From positions 1-64,000 of the forward strand of contig JACTMO010000083.1 in NCBI GenBank assembly GCA_014584605.1: a stretch of DNA of 64,000 nucleotides. The letters are read 5' to 3'. Position numbers and translations under genes: made by a program. The notes beneath the pieces were generated by a model. That model was not told the origin of the DNA. It did no database searches and worked only from the letters and a program-made list of their open reading frames with translations. Positions 33,378 to 41,619 of this stretch are shown here, in pieces (position 1 is the stretch's first letter; each line of letters opens with the position of its first letter). The stretch comes from Bacteroidota bacterium. GTDB lineage: Bacteria; Bacteroidota; Bacteroidia; Flavobacteriales_F; PHOS-HE28.

Positions 33378-34625
33378 ATGCATGAAGGGAAGGAATTGTT
33401 GACGCCCGCCGGGAACAGCCGCTCGGCACGGACCCGTCACCCCGCGGTGCGCCCCCTGCCCCACCCGTGGCGCGCCTGGCTCACCCTCAGCAACGACCCG
33501 GACAACACCACGCCCGCCGGGTGGGATGAGCTGCACCGCACCATCTGGGAGGAACTGCGGCTGCCCTTCGCCGACGCGCTCTTTCTGCGGTCGTACAACA
33601 CCGTGCTGCCCGACCAGGTGGACCTGCACGGCAGCCCCGGACTGCTCTCCGCGCACCCGCATGACAGCATCCACACCTGGGGCGATTACATGTTCGCACG
33701 CACCCGGGGCTTCGACCGCAGCGATGCCGAGGCCGCACTGGCCTGGATGGAGCGCATCGGGTTCAAGCCGCGCGTGTGGGTGGACCACAGCCAGTTCACG
33801 GGCAACATGCTGCACCTGCACCGCACCGGCTCGATCCCCGAGTTCCGCGATGCTTCCGGCCATGTGTACCCCAACCCGCTGTACACCCTGGACCTGGTGC
33901 GTGCCGCCGGCGTGCGCTACCTGTGGGACGGCACGGTGACCCCGGTGCTGGGGCAGGACCTTCCTTTGAGCGAACTGACCTATACCCTGGAGCACGCCGG
34001 CGACCGGCGGACCGGGCTGGTCCAGTACGCCCGGCGTCAGGTGCGTTCGGGCCTCCGGCCCGGCACGGTGCCTTCGGCGCGCGATGCCAACCGTGCCTAC
34101 CGTCGCCATCGCTTCCCCGACGGACGCACCCTCTACGTCTTTCAACGCCATGGCCAATGGCCGCTTGCCGATATCGACGGGCTGGGCACCCTGCTGGCCC
34201 CCGAGCGGATGGATGAGCTGGTGCGCCGCGGCGGCGTGTGCATCGCCTACACGCACTTGGGCAAACGCCCAGCCGCACGCATGAACGACCCCAGGCATGT
34301 ACCGCCGCACACACGCAAGGCCTTGGAGCATGTGGCCACCCTCCATCGGCAGGGTCGGCTCATGGTGAGCGGCACGGCCCGCCTCCTGGACCACCTGGTG
34401 ATCCGCGACCACATCGCTGTGGACCTGCAACAACACAAGCTCCATTTCACTGCGGACGGCATCGCCTTCGACCGGATCGGCGCGGAGGAACTGACCGGCC
34501 ATGCCTTCACCTTCGACCTGCCCGCCGAGCCGCGATGGACGGTGCTCGGGACGGATGGCGTGCTGAACCCACGCGTGGAGCAGCACGGGCGCAAAGCGTT
34601 CACCCTTCATTTCGACGCGGCATGA
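33378..34625 (+). CDS. Polysaccharide deacetylase-like (NodB-barrel-like) protein
   Basis: A 415-residue protein without a clear signal peptide. WRAWLTLSNDPDNTTPAGWD near the N terminus, SAHPHDSIHTWGDYMF, RVWVDHSQFTGNMLHLH and GGVCIAYTHLGKR look like the metal-binding Asp and His strands of a deformed (beta/alpha) barrel such as NodB-type deacetylases. I cannot confirm the canonical D-D/H-x3-H set, so the activity is tentative. It overlaps the formyltransferase gene by 4 bp, suggesting both act on the same sugar or glycan. The start follows the promoter element at 33360. Confidence 0.5.
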   Translation: MHEGKELLTPAGNSRSARTRHPAVRPLPHPWRAWLTLSNDPDNTTPAGWDELHRTIWEELRLPFADALFLRSYNTVLPDQVDLHGSPGLLSAHPHDSIHTWGDYMFARTRGFDRSDAEAALAWMERIGFKPRVWVDHSQFTGNMLHLHRTGSIPEFRDASGHVYPNPLYTLDLVRAAGVRYLWDGTVTPVLGQDLPLSELTYTLEHAGDRRTGLVQYARRQVRSGLRPGTVPSARDANRAYRRHRFPDGRTLYVFQRHGQWPLADIDGLGTLLAPERMDELVRRGGVCIAYTHLGKRPAARMNDPRHVPPHTRKALEHVATLHRQGRLMVSGTARLLDHLVIRDHIAVDLQQHKLHFTADGIAFDRIGAEELTGHAFTFDLPAEPRWTVLGTDGVLNPRVEQHGRKAFTLHFDAA

Positions 34626-35425
34626 GCCATCGCGTGGTGCTGCTCACCAACCGTTCCCGAGGGGCCAGAGCCCTGGCGCGTGCGCTGGTGGCCGAAGGTC
34701 TGGACCTGCGCCTGATCGTGGTCGGCAAGGACCCCGTTCCGGAGCGGTCCAAGCGCAGGTTTTTCCGCCTGCTCCGGAGCGTGCTCGGCGACGCCCTGGT
34801 GAACCGTGCAGGAATGCTGTTCCGGGACCCGGCCATGAAGCATGTACTGCGCGTGGAGCGCAGGCTGTTCGAGGAGGCAGACCTCGTGCTGGAGGGCGGG
34901 ATCGCCGCGATGGACCTGCTGCCCGGCTGGCCCGCAGGCCCGCCCCTGCTGGAGGTGGACGACATGAACAAGGCATTCGTGGCCGAACGGCTGCGGGCCG
35001 AAGCGCCGTCCGCCCTGGTGGTTTTCGGCACCGGCATCCTCCGGCGTGTGGTGCTCGACATCGCCCCGGCCATCAACGCCCACACCAGCCTGCTGCCTCA
35101 TTACCGGGGAACACGCAGCGAGTTCTGGCAATGCCGGCACAACGACCCGCAGACGGTGGGCATCACCTTCCACTTGGTGGACGAAGGCGTGGACACCGGC
35201 AGCATCCTGTTCCAGCGACCCACCGCGACCGCCTGGCCCACCACACCCTTCCTCCTCCGCAGCCACAACACCCTGGAGGTGATCCGGCACATGCCCGGCG
35301 CGTTGCGCGCCTACCTGGAAAAGCGGTTGACACCCTTTGCGCAACCGGAAGGGGGGACCACCTACCGCAACCGCGACATCACCTTCGCCGACCGCCAGGC
35401 GCTCTTCGGCTCCCTCGAGCCATGA
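34622..35425 (+). CDS. Formyltransferase-family protein (methionyl-tRNA formyltransferase-like fold)
   Basis: A 267-residue protein with the formyltransferase core: ALVVFGTGILRRVVLDIAPA, then INAHTSLLPHYRGTRSEFWQ (the Asn-His catalytic motif and SLLPxYRG loop) and TVGITFHLVDEGVDTGSIL. Relatives formylate amino sugars or tRNA using 10-formyl-tetrahydrofolate. Methionyl-tRNA formyltransferase itself is longer, with an OB-type C-terminal domain missing here. The upstream deacetylase-like gene and downstream glycosyltransferase-like gene favour an amino-sugar substrate. The start is fixed by the ATGA overlap; the track ORF starting at 34238 is partly a shadow. Confidence 0.82.
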   Translation: MSHRVVLLTNRSRGARALARALVAEGLDLRLIVVGKDPVPERSKRRFFRLLRSVLGDALVNRAGMLFRDPAMKHVLRVERRLFEEADLVLEGGIAAMDLLPGWPAGPPLLEVDDMNKAFVAERLRAEAPSALVVFGTGILRRVVLDIAPAINAHTSLLPHYRGTRSEFWQCRHNDPQTVGITFHLVDEGVDTGSILFQRPTATAWPTTPFLLRSHNTLEVIRHMPGALRAYLEKRLTPFAQPEGGTTYRNRDITFADRQALFGSLEP

Positions 35426-36345
35426 ACGGCACGGGACCGGACGCCGTTCAACAACTGGCGGGACACCGGGGACCGGTGTACGCCCTGGGTCTCTGGCAGG
35501 GCCGCTTGTTGAGCGGCAGCGGGGACGGCACGGCGGCGCTGTGGGACCTGGGGACCGGCGATGGCCTCGCGCTGGCGCAGCTGGACCAGGCGGTCTTCTC
35601 GCTTTCCGTGCAGGAGCAGCAGGGCGTGCTTCTGATCGGCACCGAAGGCGGCGAGCTGCATGTGATCGACCTGCACCAACGGCGAGGAACTCAACAGGTC
35701 GTCAAGCATCGGCGCGGCATCTTCCGGATCATCGGGCTCGAGGATGATCGTGTGGCCTGCGCCGCAGGCGACGGTACGCTGTCCGTGTGGAAGCTCCACC
35801 GCGACGGCAACGGGCCCCGGCTGCACCTGCTGCGGCAACTGCCCCTGGCCGAAGGCAAGCTCCGCGATGTGGCCGTGAGCGCCGACGGCCTTCTGCTGGC
35901 CGTGGCCACCGGCGACGGCCCGGTACGGGTGCTGGACAGCCGGGACCTCAACGAACGGCTGACCCTTGCCGGGCATGAAGGAGGCAGCACCAGCCTGGCC
36001 TGGCATCCGGGCAAGGCGGTGCTGCTATCGGGTGGGAAGGATGGTCACATCCGGGCCTGGCACGCGCAGGATGGACGTGCTCTCCTGGCCCAGGCCGCGC
36101 ATCGGGCCGGCATCTATGCCCTGGCCTTCGACCCCGGTGGACGCGCCCTGGCCAGCGCGAGCCGCGACAAGACCGCCAAGCTGTGGACCTCGGTCGGCCT
36201 GGAGCCCAGGGCTCGCATGGACCGCGCCGCCGGGGGGCACACACACAGCGTGAACACCTTGTGCTGGTGGGGCGGCCGGTTGGTCACCGCCGGGGACGAC
36301 CGCCGGGTGCTGGTCTGGCCCGAAGCCATGACCGGCGACCGGTAA
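35422..36345 (+). CDS. WD40-repeat protein
   Basis: A 307-residue propeller protein with about seven WD40-type blades, including LAGHRGPVYALGLWQGRLLS, SGSGDGTAALWDLGTGDG, LAGHEGGSTSLAWHPGKAVL and SASRDKTAKLWTSVG. There is no signal peptide or membrane anchor, so it is probably a cytosolic scaffold. It overlaps the formyltransferase gene by 4 bp, so it is made with that enzyme. Partner unknown. Confidence 0.88.
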   Translation: MNGTGPDAVQQLAGHRGPVYALGLWQGRLLSGSGDGTAALWDLGTGDGLALAQLDQAVFSLSVQEQQGVLLIGTEGGELHVIDLHQRRGTQQVVKHRRGIFRIIGLEDDRVACAAGDGTLSVWKLHRDGNGPRLHLLRQLPLAEGKLRDVAVSADGLLLAVATGDGPVRVLDSRDLNERLTLAGHEGGSTSLAWHPGKAVLLSGGKDGHIRAWHAQDGRALLAQAAHRAGIYALAFDPGGRALASASRDKTAKLWTSVGLEPRARMDRAAGGHTHSVNTLCWWGGRLVTAGDDRRVLVWPEAMTGDR

Positions 36346-36350
36346 CTTGC
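36343..36350 (+). promoter_or_regulatory. -7-like element overlapping a stop codon (TAACTTGC)
   Basis: TAACTTGC begins with the TAA stop of the WD40 gene and ends 4 nt before the ATG at 36355. The last base differs from the consensus. Confidence 0.4.
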
Positions 36351-36354
36351 CGGC

Positions 36355-37674
36355 ATGGCACGCCGCGCACGGATCCCGGCCGATCGCCTGGTGCTGTGGG
36401 TGCTGGGCGCGTTGCTCCTGGCCACGACCAACAACATCAACTGGGGCCGCGACCACTGGCGCACGGTGCTGCAGGCCGATGCCAAGGGCTACCACGCCTA
36501 TCTCCCCGCGCTGTTCGTGCACCACGATCCGCACTTCGGGTTCCTGGAACTGGCCGACAGCCTGGGCAGCACCCCGGCGCTGCACTACGACTACCGGACG
36601 GCCCCCACGGGTGACACGATCAACAAATACTGGTGCGGCACGGCGGTGATGCAGGCCCCGTTCTACCTCGCCGCGCACGCGTTGTTGAAGACCGCCGGTC
36701 GACCGGCCACCGGTCACGGCAAGCCTTACGTGATGGCTGTATGCCTGGCCGCGATCACCTACGCATTGCTGGGCCTGTGGGCGGTGGTCCGGTTGCTGGA
36801 GGCCTGGTGCGTGGACGAACGATGGCGGGCCCTCACCCTGGTCGCGTTGCTCACGGGAACCCATCTTTTCTATTATACCGTCGTGGCCCCGGGCATGAGC
36901 CATGTGTACAGTTTCGCAGCGATGGCCCTGCTGCTGCTGGCCGGGCAACGCCATGCCGAACAGGGCGGCGCCCGGTGGCTGCCGGTGGTGGGTGCGCTGC
37001 TGGGCCTGTTGGTGCTCGTCCGGCCGGTGAACGGACTGGCCTTGCTGGCCCTGCCCGTGGTGGGCGGGGGATGGCGCGTGTGGACCGGCCGGCTCCGGTC
37101 CCTGGGCGGTCAGGTGCCCGCCCTGATGGGCGCCACGGCCATCGGCCTCTGCATCGCGGGCCTGCAACCGCTCTGGTACAAGTTCAGCACCGGGCATTTC
37201 TGGGTGGACAGCTACCCGGGCGAGCATTTCCGATGGACCGACCCGCACATGGCCGACCTGCTCTTCAGCTACCGCAAGGGATTGTTCGTGTACACGCCGC
37301 TGTGCGTGCTGGCCTTGGTGGGGCTCCTGCCGTTGTGGCGCCGATCGCGCTTCCAGACCGTGGCCTGGCTCGGCTTCATGGCCCTGCTCACCTATGTGCT
37401 GTCCAGCTGGTGGAACTGGTGGTACGGAGGCAGCTTCGGGGCCAGGCCCTTCGTGGAATACCTGCCGCTGATGGCGCTGCCTCTGGGGCTGGGGCTGCAG
37501 GACACGCGCGGCCTGGGGCGCCGGGCCATGGTGGCAGCCGTGGTGCTGCTCGTAGTGCTCTGCCAGGTACAGACCTACCAGGCGCGCTACTACCAGATCC
37601 ACTACGAGGATATGGACCGGGAGCGGTACTGGGACGTGTTCCTGCGGATCGATCGCCTGGCACAGGCGGGTTAG
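36355..37674 (+). CDS. Polytopic membrane protein, glycosyltransferase-like
   Basis: A 439-residue inner-membrane protein with about ten hydrophobic helices (for example LVLWVLGALLLAT, GALLGLLVLVRPVNGLALLA). A first periplasmic loop, DAKGYHAYLPALFVHHDPHF, resembles the acidic loop of GT-C (GT39/ArnT-like) transferases. LVRPVNGLALLALP also recalls that group. It would move a sugar from a polyprenyl phosphate to an envelope acceptor; substrate unknown. It is the last gene of the 33378 run. Its stop codon TAG is supplied by the terminal repeat of the element at 37671, so the native C terminus may have been altered. Confidence 0.65.
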   Translation: MARRARIPADRLVLWVLGALLLATTNNINWGRDHWRTVLQADAKGYHAYLPALFVHHDPHFGFLELADSLGSTPALHYDYRTAPTGDTINKYWCGTAVMQAPFYLAAHALLKTAGRPATGHGKPYVMAVCLAAITYALLGLWAVVRLLEAWCVDERWRALTLVALLTGTHLFYYTVVAPGMSHVYSFAAMALLLLAGQRHAEQGGARWLPVVGALLGLLVLVRPVNGLALLALPVVGGGWRVWTGRLRSLGGQVPALMGATAIGLCIAGLQPLWYKFSTGHFWVDSYPGEHFRWTDPHMADLLFSYRKGLFVYTPLCVLALVGLLPLWRRSRFQTVAWLGFMALLTYVLSSWWNWWYGGSFGARPFVEYLPLMALPLGLGLQDTRGLGRRAMVAAVVLLVVLCQVQTYQARYYQIHYEDMDRERYWDVFLRIDRLAQAG

Positions 37675-37985
37675 TGTGGTGGCCCCTAAGTTCATTAACC
37701 ATCTCCGCCCCTCTTTCGCCTTCCTGCCGCGTTGGAACATTTCGCCGTAGCGCCCGCCACGCCGCGCATGTTCCGCCTTGCATGAAGACGAAATAGGGGC
37801 AGATCTTCAGTTACTGAGGCGGCATCAAAGAACCGCACGAATGGGCGCAACGTTCATGCGGGTGAAATGGTGAGAATGTGAGGGTGGCAAGGACTTTCTC
37901 CCTGCTCTTACCGCCTTCACCTTGGCACGGACAGCGTGGAACTGCATCACCGGTTCAGTAGCCAACTTAAGAGCCACCACACTAA
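37671..37985. mobile_element. 315-bp MITE-like element with 22-bp terminal inverted repeats
   Basis: TTAGTGTGGTGGCCCCTAAGTT (37671-37692) is an inverted copy, with two mismatches, of AACTTAAGAGCCACCACACTAA (37964-37985). Flanking hexamers GGCGGG (left) and AGCGGG (right) may be an imperfect 6-bp target-site duplication. The interior shows no convincing gene. Both convergent neighbours (the 36355 gene and the SLC13 gene) end at a TAG lying inside the terminal repeats. This accounts for the whole 307-bp spacer. Confidence 0.72.
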
Positions 37986-39781
37986 AGCGGGTAGAACACC
38001 GGCAGCAGAACGGTGGCGATGAGCCAGAAGAGCAGGTGGAGCGGAGCGCCCACCTTCAGGAAATCCGCATAGCGGTACCGACCGGCGCTGTACACCATGG
38101 CATTGGTCTGATAGCCGATGGGCGTCATGAAACTGGCGCTGGCCGCGAAGACCACGGCCATGATGAAGGGCGTGGGGCTGGCGTCCATGCGTTCGGCGAC
38201 CTCCAGGGCGATGGGGGTGAGCAGGGCGGCGGTGGCCGTGTTGCTCATCAGTTCGGTGAGCAGGCTGGTGAACAGGTAGAGCCCACTGAGCACGGCCACA
38301 GGCCCGAGGTCGCGCAGAAGGTCCACCACCCCGCCGGCGAGCCTGGCGTCAAGGCCGCTGGCGTGCATGCCCACACCCAGGCTGAACGAGCCGGCCATGA
38401 GGAACACGATCTTCCAATCGATGGCCTCATACACGTCCTTCATGGAGAGGCAGCCGGTGAGGACGACGAACACCACGGCGGCCAGGGCGGCCACCATCAC
38501 CGGCAGCACGTTGAGGCCCGCAAGCACGACAACGGCCGCAATGGCGGCGGTCACCAGGGCGAAGCGGCGACGGTCGAAGGCGGCGATGCCGTCCTGCCGG
38601 GCCAGGATCGCGAAGGGCGCATCGGGTCCGCGTTGCAGGCGTTGGAGGGTGCCCACGTAGTGGCTGCGCACCTCGGCAAGCACCACGTCACCACTGCGCA
38701 GCACCACGTCGTGCAGGCGGTCGTGCAACACCTCCTCGCGGTGGCGAACGGCCAGGGGCACCGCACGGTAGGTCCGGATGAGGTCCGCCTCCCGCAGGGA
38801 TTTGCCTTCCAGGGGGCTGCTGGCGGTGATGACGAGCTCCACCAGCGTGGTCCCTCGGGCGCGCAGGTCGTCGTCGGCCAGCCGCAGGCCGGGGCGTACG
38901 CTCACCTGGGCGCGGTCCTTCATGGCCCGGATGCGGGCCACATCGCAGCGCACCTTCAGCAGGTCGCCCGCCTCCAGCACGGTATCCCCGCTGGGCAGAT
39001 TGAAGCGGTGCCCGCCGCGCTGGATGGCGATGACGTCCATCTCCATCTCGCGCACCAAGGGGGAGTCCATGATCCGCATACCCACGCTGCTGCCACCCGG
39101 AAGCAGCTCGATCTCGGTGAGGTAGCCCCCCATGCCGAACTGGTCCCCGAGGTCATCGCCACCGGGCCTGTCGCCGGGGAGCAGGTGCCGCCCCACCAGC
39201 AGCATGTAGGCCACGCCAGCCAAGAGGAAGATCAATCCCAAGGGCGCCATCTGGAACATGCCGATGGCCGGTGCGCCGAGCTTCTGGGCCAGGCCGCTCA
39301 CCACAATGTTGGTGCTGGTGCCGATCAGGGTGCAGGTGCCGCCCAGGATGGTACCGAAGCTCAACGGTATCAGCAACTTGCCCGGATGGATGCGGGCCGA
39401 ACGGGCCATCTGCACCGCCACCGGGATGAAGACGGCCACGATGGGCGTGTTGTTGATGAAGGCCGAGATGGCGCCGATGGCGAGCATGAACACGGCCAGG
39501 CCGCGGGCCTCGCTGGCCCGGAACAGCGGTCCAAGGCGCGGCCCGATGGTGCTCAAGGCCCCCGTGCGAAGCAGGGCGGCGCTGAGCACGAACATGAAGG
39601 CCACCGTCAGCGTGGCCGCATCGCTGAAGCCGGCCACGGCCTCCTCCGGGGTGATCACCCCCGTGAGCGTAAGCACCAGGGCGATGAGCAGCGCCACCAG
39701 ATCGATGCTCAGCTTCTCGGTGATGAAAAGCGCCAGCGCACCGATCACGGTGGCGAGGACGATCCATTCGTGCGGCGACAT
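37982..39781 (-). CDS. SLC13 (DASS) family permease with two TrkA-C domains
   Basis: A 599-residue transporter. Two membrane halves of about five helices each flank a cytosolic pair of RCK/TrkA-C domains (about 205-385; LPGGSSVGMRIMDSPLVREM and SSPLEGKSLREADLIRTY). Family motifs are SAFINNTPIVAVFIPVAV and GTCTLIGTSTNIVVSG in the first half, and ELMSNTATAALLTPIALEV with TPIGYQTNAMVY in the second. Members carry sulfate, dicarboxylates or other anions with Na+; the TrkA-C pair is common in sulfate-type relatives. The last codon before TAG lies at the edge of the 37671 element. Confidence 0.9.
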   Translation of the reverse strand: MSPHEWIVLATVIGALALFITEKLSIDLVALLIALVLTLTGVITPEEAVAGFSDAATLTVAFMFVLSAALLRTGALSTIGPRLGPLFRASEARGLAVFMLAIGAISAFINNTPIVAVFIPVAVQMARSARIHPGKLLIPLSFGTILGGTCTLIGTSTNIVVSGLAQKLGAPAIGMFQMAPLGLIFLLAGVAYMLLVGRHLLPGDRPGGDDLGDQFGMGGYLTEIELLPGGSSVGMRIMDSPLVREMEMDVIAIQRGGHRFNLPSGDTVLEAGDLLKVRCDVARIRAMKDRAQVSVRPGLRLADDDLRARGTTLVELVITASSPLEGKSLREADLIRTYRAVPLAVRHREEVLHDRLHDVVLRSGDVVLAEVRSHYVGTLQRLQRGPDAPFAILARQDGIAAFDRRRFALVTAAIAAVVVLAGLNVLPVMVAALAAVVFVVLTGCLSMKDVYEAIDWKIVFLMAGSFSLGVGMHASGLDARLAGGVVDLLRDLGPVAVLSGLYLFTSLLTELMSNTATAALLTPIALEVAERMDASPTPFIMAVVFAASASFMTPIGYQTNAMVYSAGRYRYADFLKVGAPLHLLFWLIATVLLPVFYPL

Positions 39782-39873
39782 CGGTAGCGGCCCGCGAAGT
39801 AAGTGAACCTGTGGTGGAGGTCCCGCTTGAAAGCCGCTGGCACGGCGGGCCGGGGCTGCCCCGCAGCACGTCC

Positions 39874-40866
39874 TCAGGCCAGATGTTCCATGTACCAGGG
39901 CACCGCCCGGGCCAGGCCCTCCTCCACGTCATGGGGCGGATCGTAGCCGAGCACCGACCGGGCCAGCCGGATGTCCGCCAGGGAGGCGCGCACATCCCCC
40001 GGACGCTCCGGGCCATGCCGCACCGGCACCGCGGCAACCGCCGGGTCCTTCTCCTGGAGGGCCCGGCGCAGGAGCTCCACAAGGGCCAGGAGGTCGGTGC
40101 TTCGGCCGTACGCGATGTTGAACACCCCGCCGAAGGCCTCGGGGCGGTCCGTGCCCAAGGCGGCCTCCACGGCCCGCACGGCGTTGCCCACGTACGTGAA
40201 ATCGCGCGTCTGGCGGCCGTCGCCGTTCAGGATGGGCGGCTGGTGCCGGAGCAGTTGGGCGATGAACCGCGGGATGGCGGCGGCATACGGACCGTCGGGG
40301 TCCTGGTTCTCCCCGAACACGTTGAAGAAGCGCAGCCCGATGGTCTGCATCCCGAACAACCGGTGATAGAGGCCGGCATACGCCTCGTTCATGGCCTTGG
40401 TGACGGCGTACGGCGAGAGCGGCGTCCCCTCCGTGCCTTCCCGCTTGGGCGAGGCTGTGCTGTCGCCGTATACACTGGAACTGCTGGCATAGACCACGCG
40501 TTGCACCCCATGCCGACGGCAGGCCTCCAGCATGTGGAGGCATCCCTTCAGATTGGCGGCCTCGCTGGCCATGGGATCATCGATGCTCCGGGGCACGGAC
40601 CCCAGCGCGGCCAGATGTACCACGGCCCCCGCTCCTTCCACCGCCTTCACGCACGCCTCCAGATCGCGGATATCGGCCTCCAGCAGCTGGAACCCGGGAT
40701 GATCGATCAGGTCCGCGATGTTCTCGCGGCGACCGGTGACGAAGCTGTCCAGGCAGCGCACCCGGGCCCCTTGCTGCACCAGGGTGCGGCACACGTGACC
40801 GCCAATGAAGCCGGCCCCGCCGGTGACGAGGATGGTGGTCCGTGAACGGGGCTTGTGTTCAGGCAT
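39874..40866 (-). CDS. NAD-dependent sugar epimerase (WbpP-like UDP-hexosamine 4-epimerase)
   Basis: A 330-residue extended SDR. The NAD motif VTGGAGFIGGHVCRTL, the catalytic Ser/Tyr/Lys set (ASSSSVYGDS, then PYAVTKAMNE) and LRFFNVFGENQDPDGPYAA identify a UDP-sugar 4-epimerase or dehydratase-type enzyme. LAALGSVPRSIDDP is the loop I associate with WbpP-type UDP-GlcNAc 4-epimerases. It probably feeds surface polysaccharide synthesis. It lies 23 bp downstream of the methyltransferase gene on the same strand. Confidence 0.88.
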   Translation of the reverse strand: MPEHKPRSRTTILVTGGAGFIGGHVCRTLVQQGARVRCLDSFVTGRRENIADLIDHPGFQLLEADIRDLEACVKAVEGAGAVVHLAALGSVPRSIDDPMASEAANLKGCLHMLEACRRHGVQRVVYASSSSVYGDSTASPKREGTEGTPLSPYAVTKAMNEAYAGLYHRLFGMQTIGLRFFNVFGENQDPDGPYAAAIPRFIAQLLRHQPPILNGDGRQTRDFTYVGNAVRAVEAALGTDRPEAFGGVFNIAYGRSTDLLALVELLRRALQEKDPAVAAVPVRHGPERPGDVRASLADIRLARSVLGYDPPHDVEEGLARAVPWYMEHLA

Positions 40867-40889
40867 GCGCTGTACGGACGGGGTTCATG

Positions 40890-41585
40890 TCAAACGGATC
40901 CGCCCTTGCGACAAACACCGGCAACCGCATAGCGCCATCGTTCGGGCAGCAAGGGCATCAGCAGGTCATCCACATGGGAAAGCACGGTGCGTTGCGCCTC
41001 GCTCCGCCCCAGGTTGGCCAGCAGGCCGAACAAGCGGAACTCGGAGGAGCTGAAGCGGCTGAAAAGGTCCTTGTCCTGCGGCCAAAGGAGGTAGCGCCAG
41101 TAGGTCACCCACGGTGCGAAACGCTGGCGCAAGCTGCGTTGAAGGCAATTCCCTTCGAGGTTCTCGGCGAAAAGGAGCACCCCTCCCGGCCGCAACACAC
41201 GATGCAGCTCGGCCAAGGCCTTTTCCTGGGCCTCCCTCGACCCCAAGGCGCCGATCACGGACTTGAACACGGCCACGTCGAAATGGGCATCGGGATGGTC
41301 GATGCGGCAGATGTCGATCGCCCGGTATTCGATCCGGTCCGCCACCCCATGGCGCTGATGCATCGCGCTCGTCCCGGGCGGCAAGGGCCTCAGGTCGCTG
41401 CACACCACCTGGTGCCCCATCAGAGCCAGCCACAGGCTCAGCCCCCCCTCTCTTTCCCCCACCGCCAGGGCCTTCAGGGGCGTCGGTCGCCCATCCAGCG
41501 CACGTTGCCACAGCGGCAGCGCCCTGGACCAGCTGCGGGCATCCCACTGGATCACGTCCCTGCGTTGGGCGGCGGTCAGCTGCAT
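40890..41585 (-). CDS. Class I SAM-dependent methyltransferase
   Basis: A 231-residue methyltransferase. KALAVGEREGGLSLWLALMG is a degenerate SAM-binding loop, followed by VVCSDLRPLPPG, HFDVAVFKSVIGALG and LHRVLRPGGVLLFAEN. This is the Methyltransf_11 arrangement. Substrate unknown; tight linkage to the sugar epimerase suggests a glycan or lipid intermediate. It begins 34 bp after the rny stop on the same strand and may be read through from that operon. Confidence 0.8.
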   Translation of the reverse strand: MQLTAAQRRDVIQWDARSWSRALPLWQRALDGRPTPLKALAVGEREGGLSLWLALMGHQVVCSDLRPLPPGTSAMHQRHGVADRIEYRAIDICRIDHPDAHFDVAVFKSVIGALGSREAQEKALAELHRVLRPGGVLLFAENLEGNCLQRSLRQRFAPWVTYWRYLLWPQDKDLFSRFSSSEFRLFGLLANLGRSEAQRTVLSHVDDLLMPLLPERWRYAVAGVCRKGGSV

Positions 41586-41619
41586 GCGAAGCTCGATGGT
41601 GCAGGCGCAGGACAGCCAC

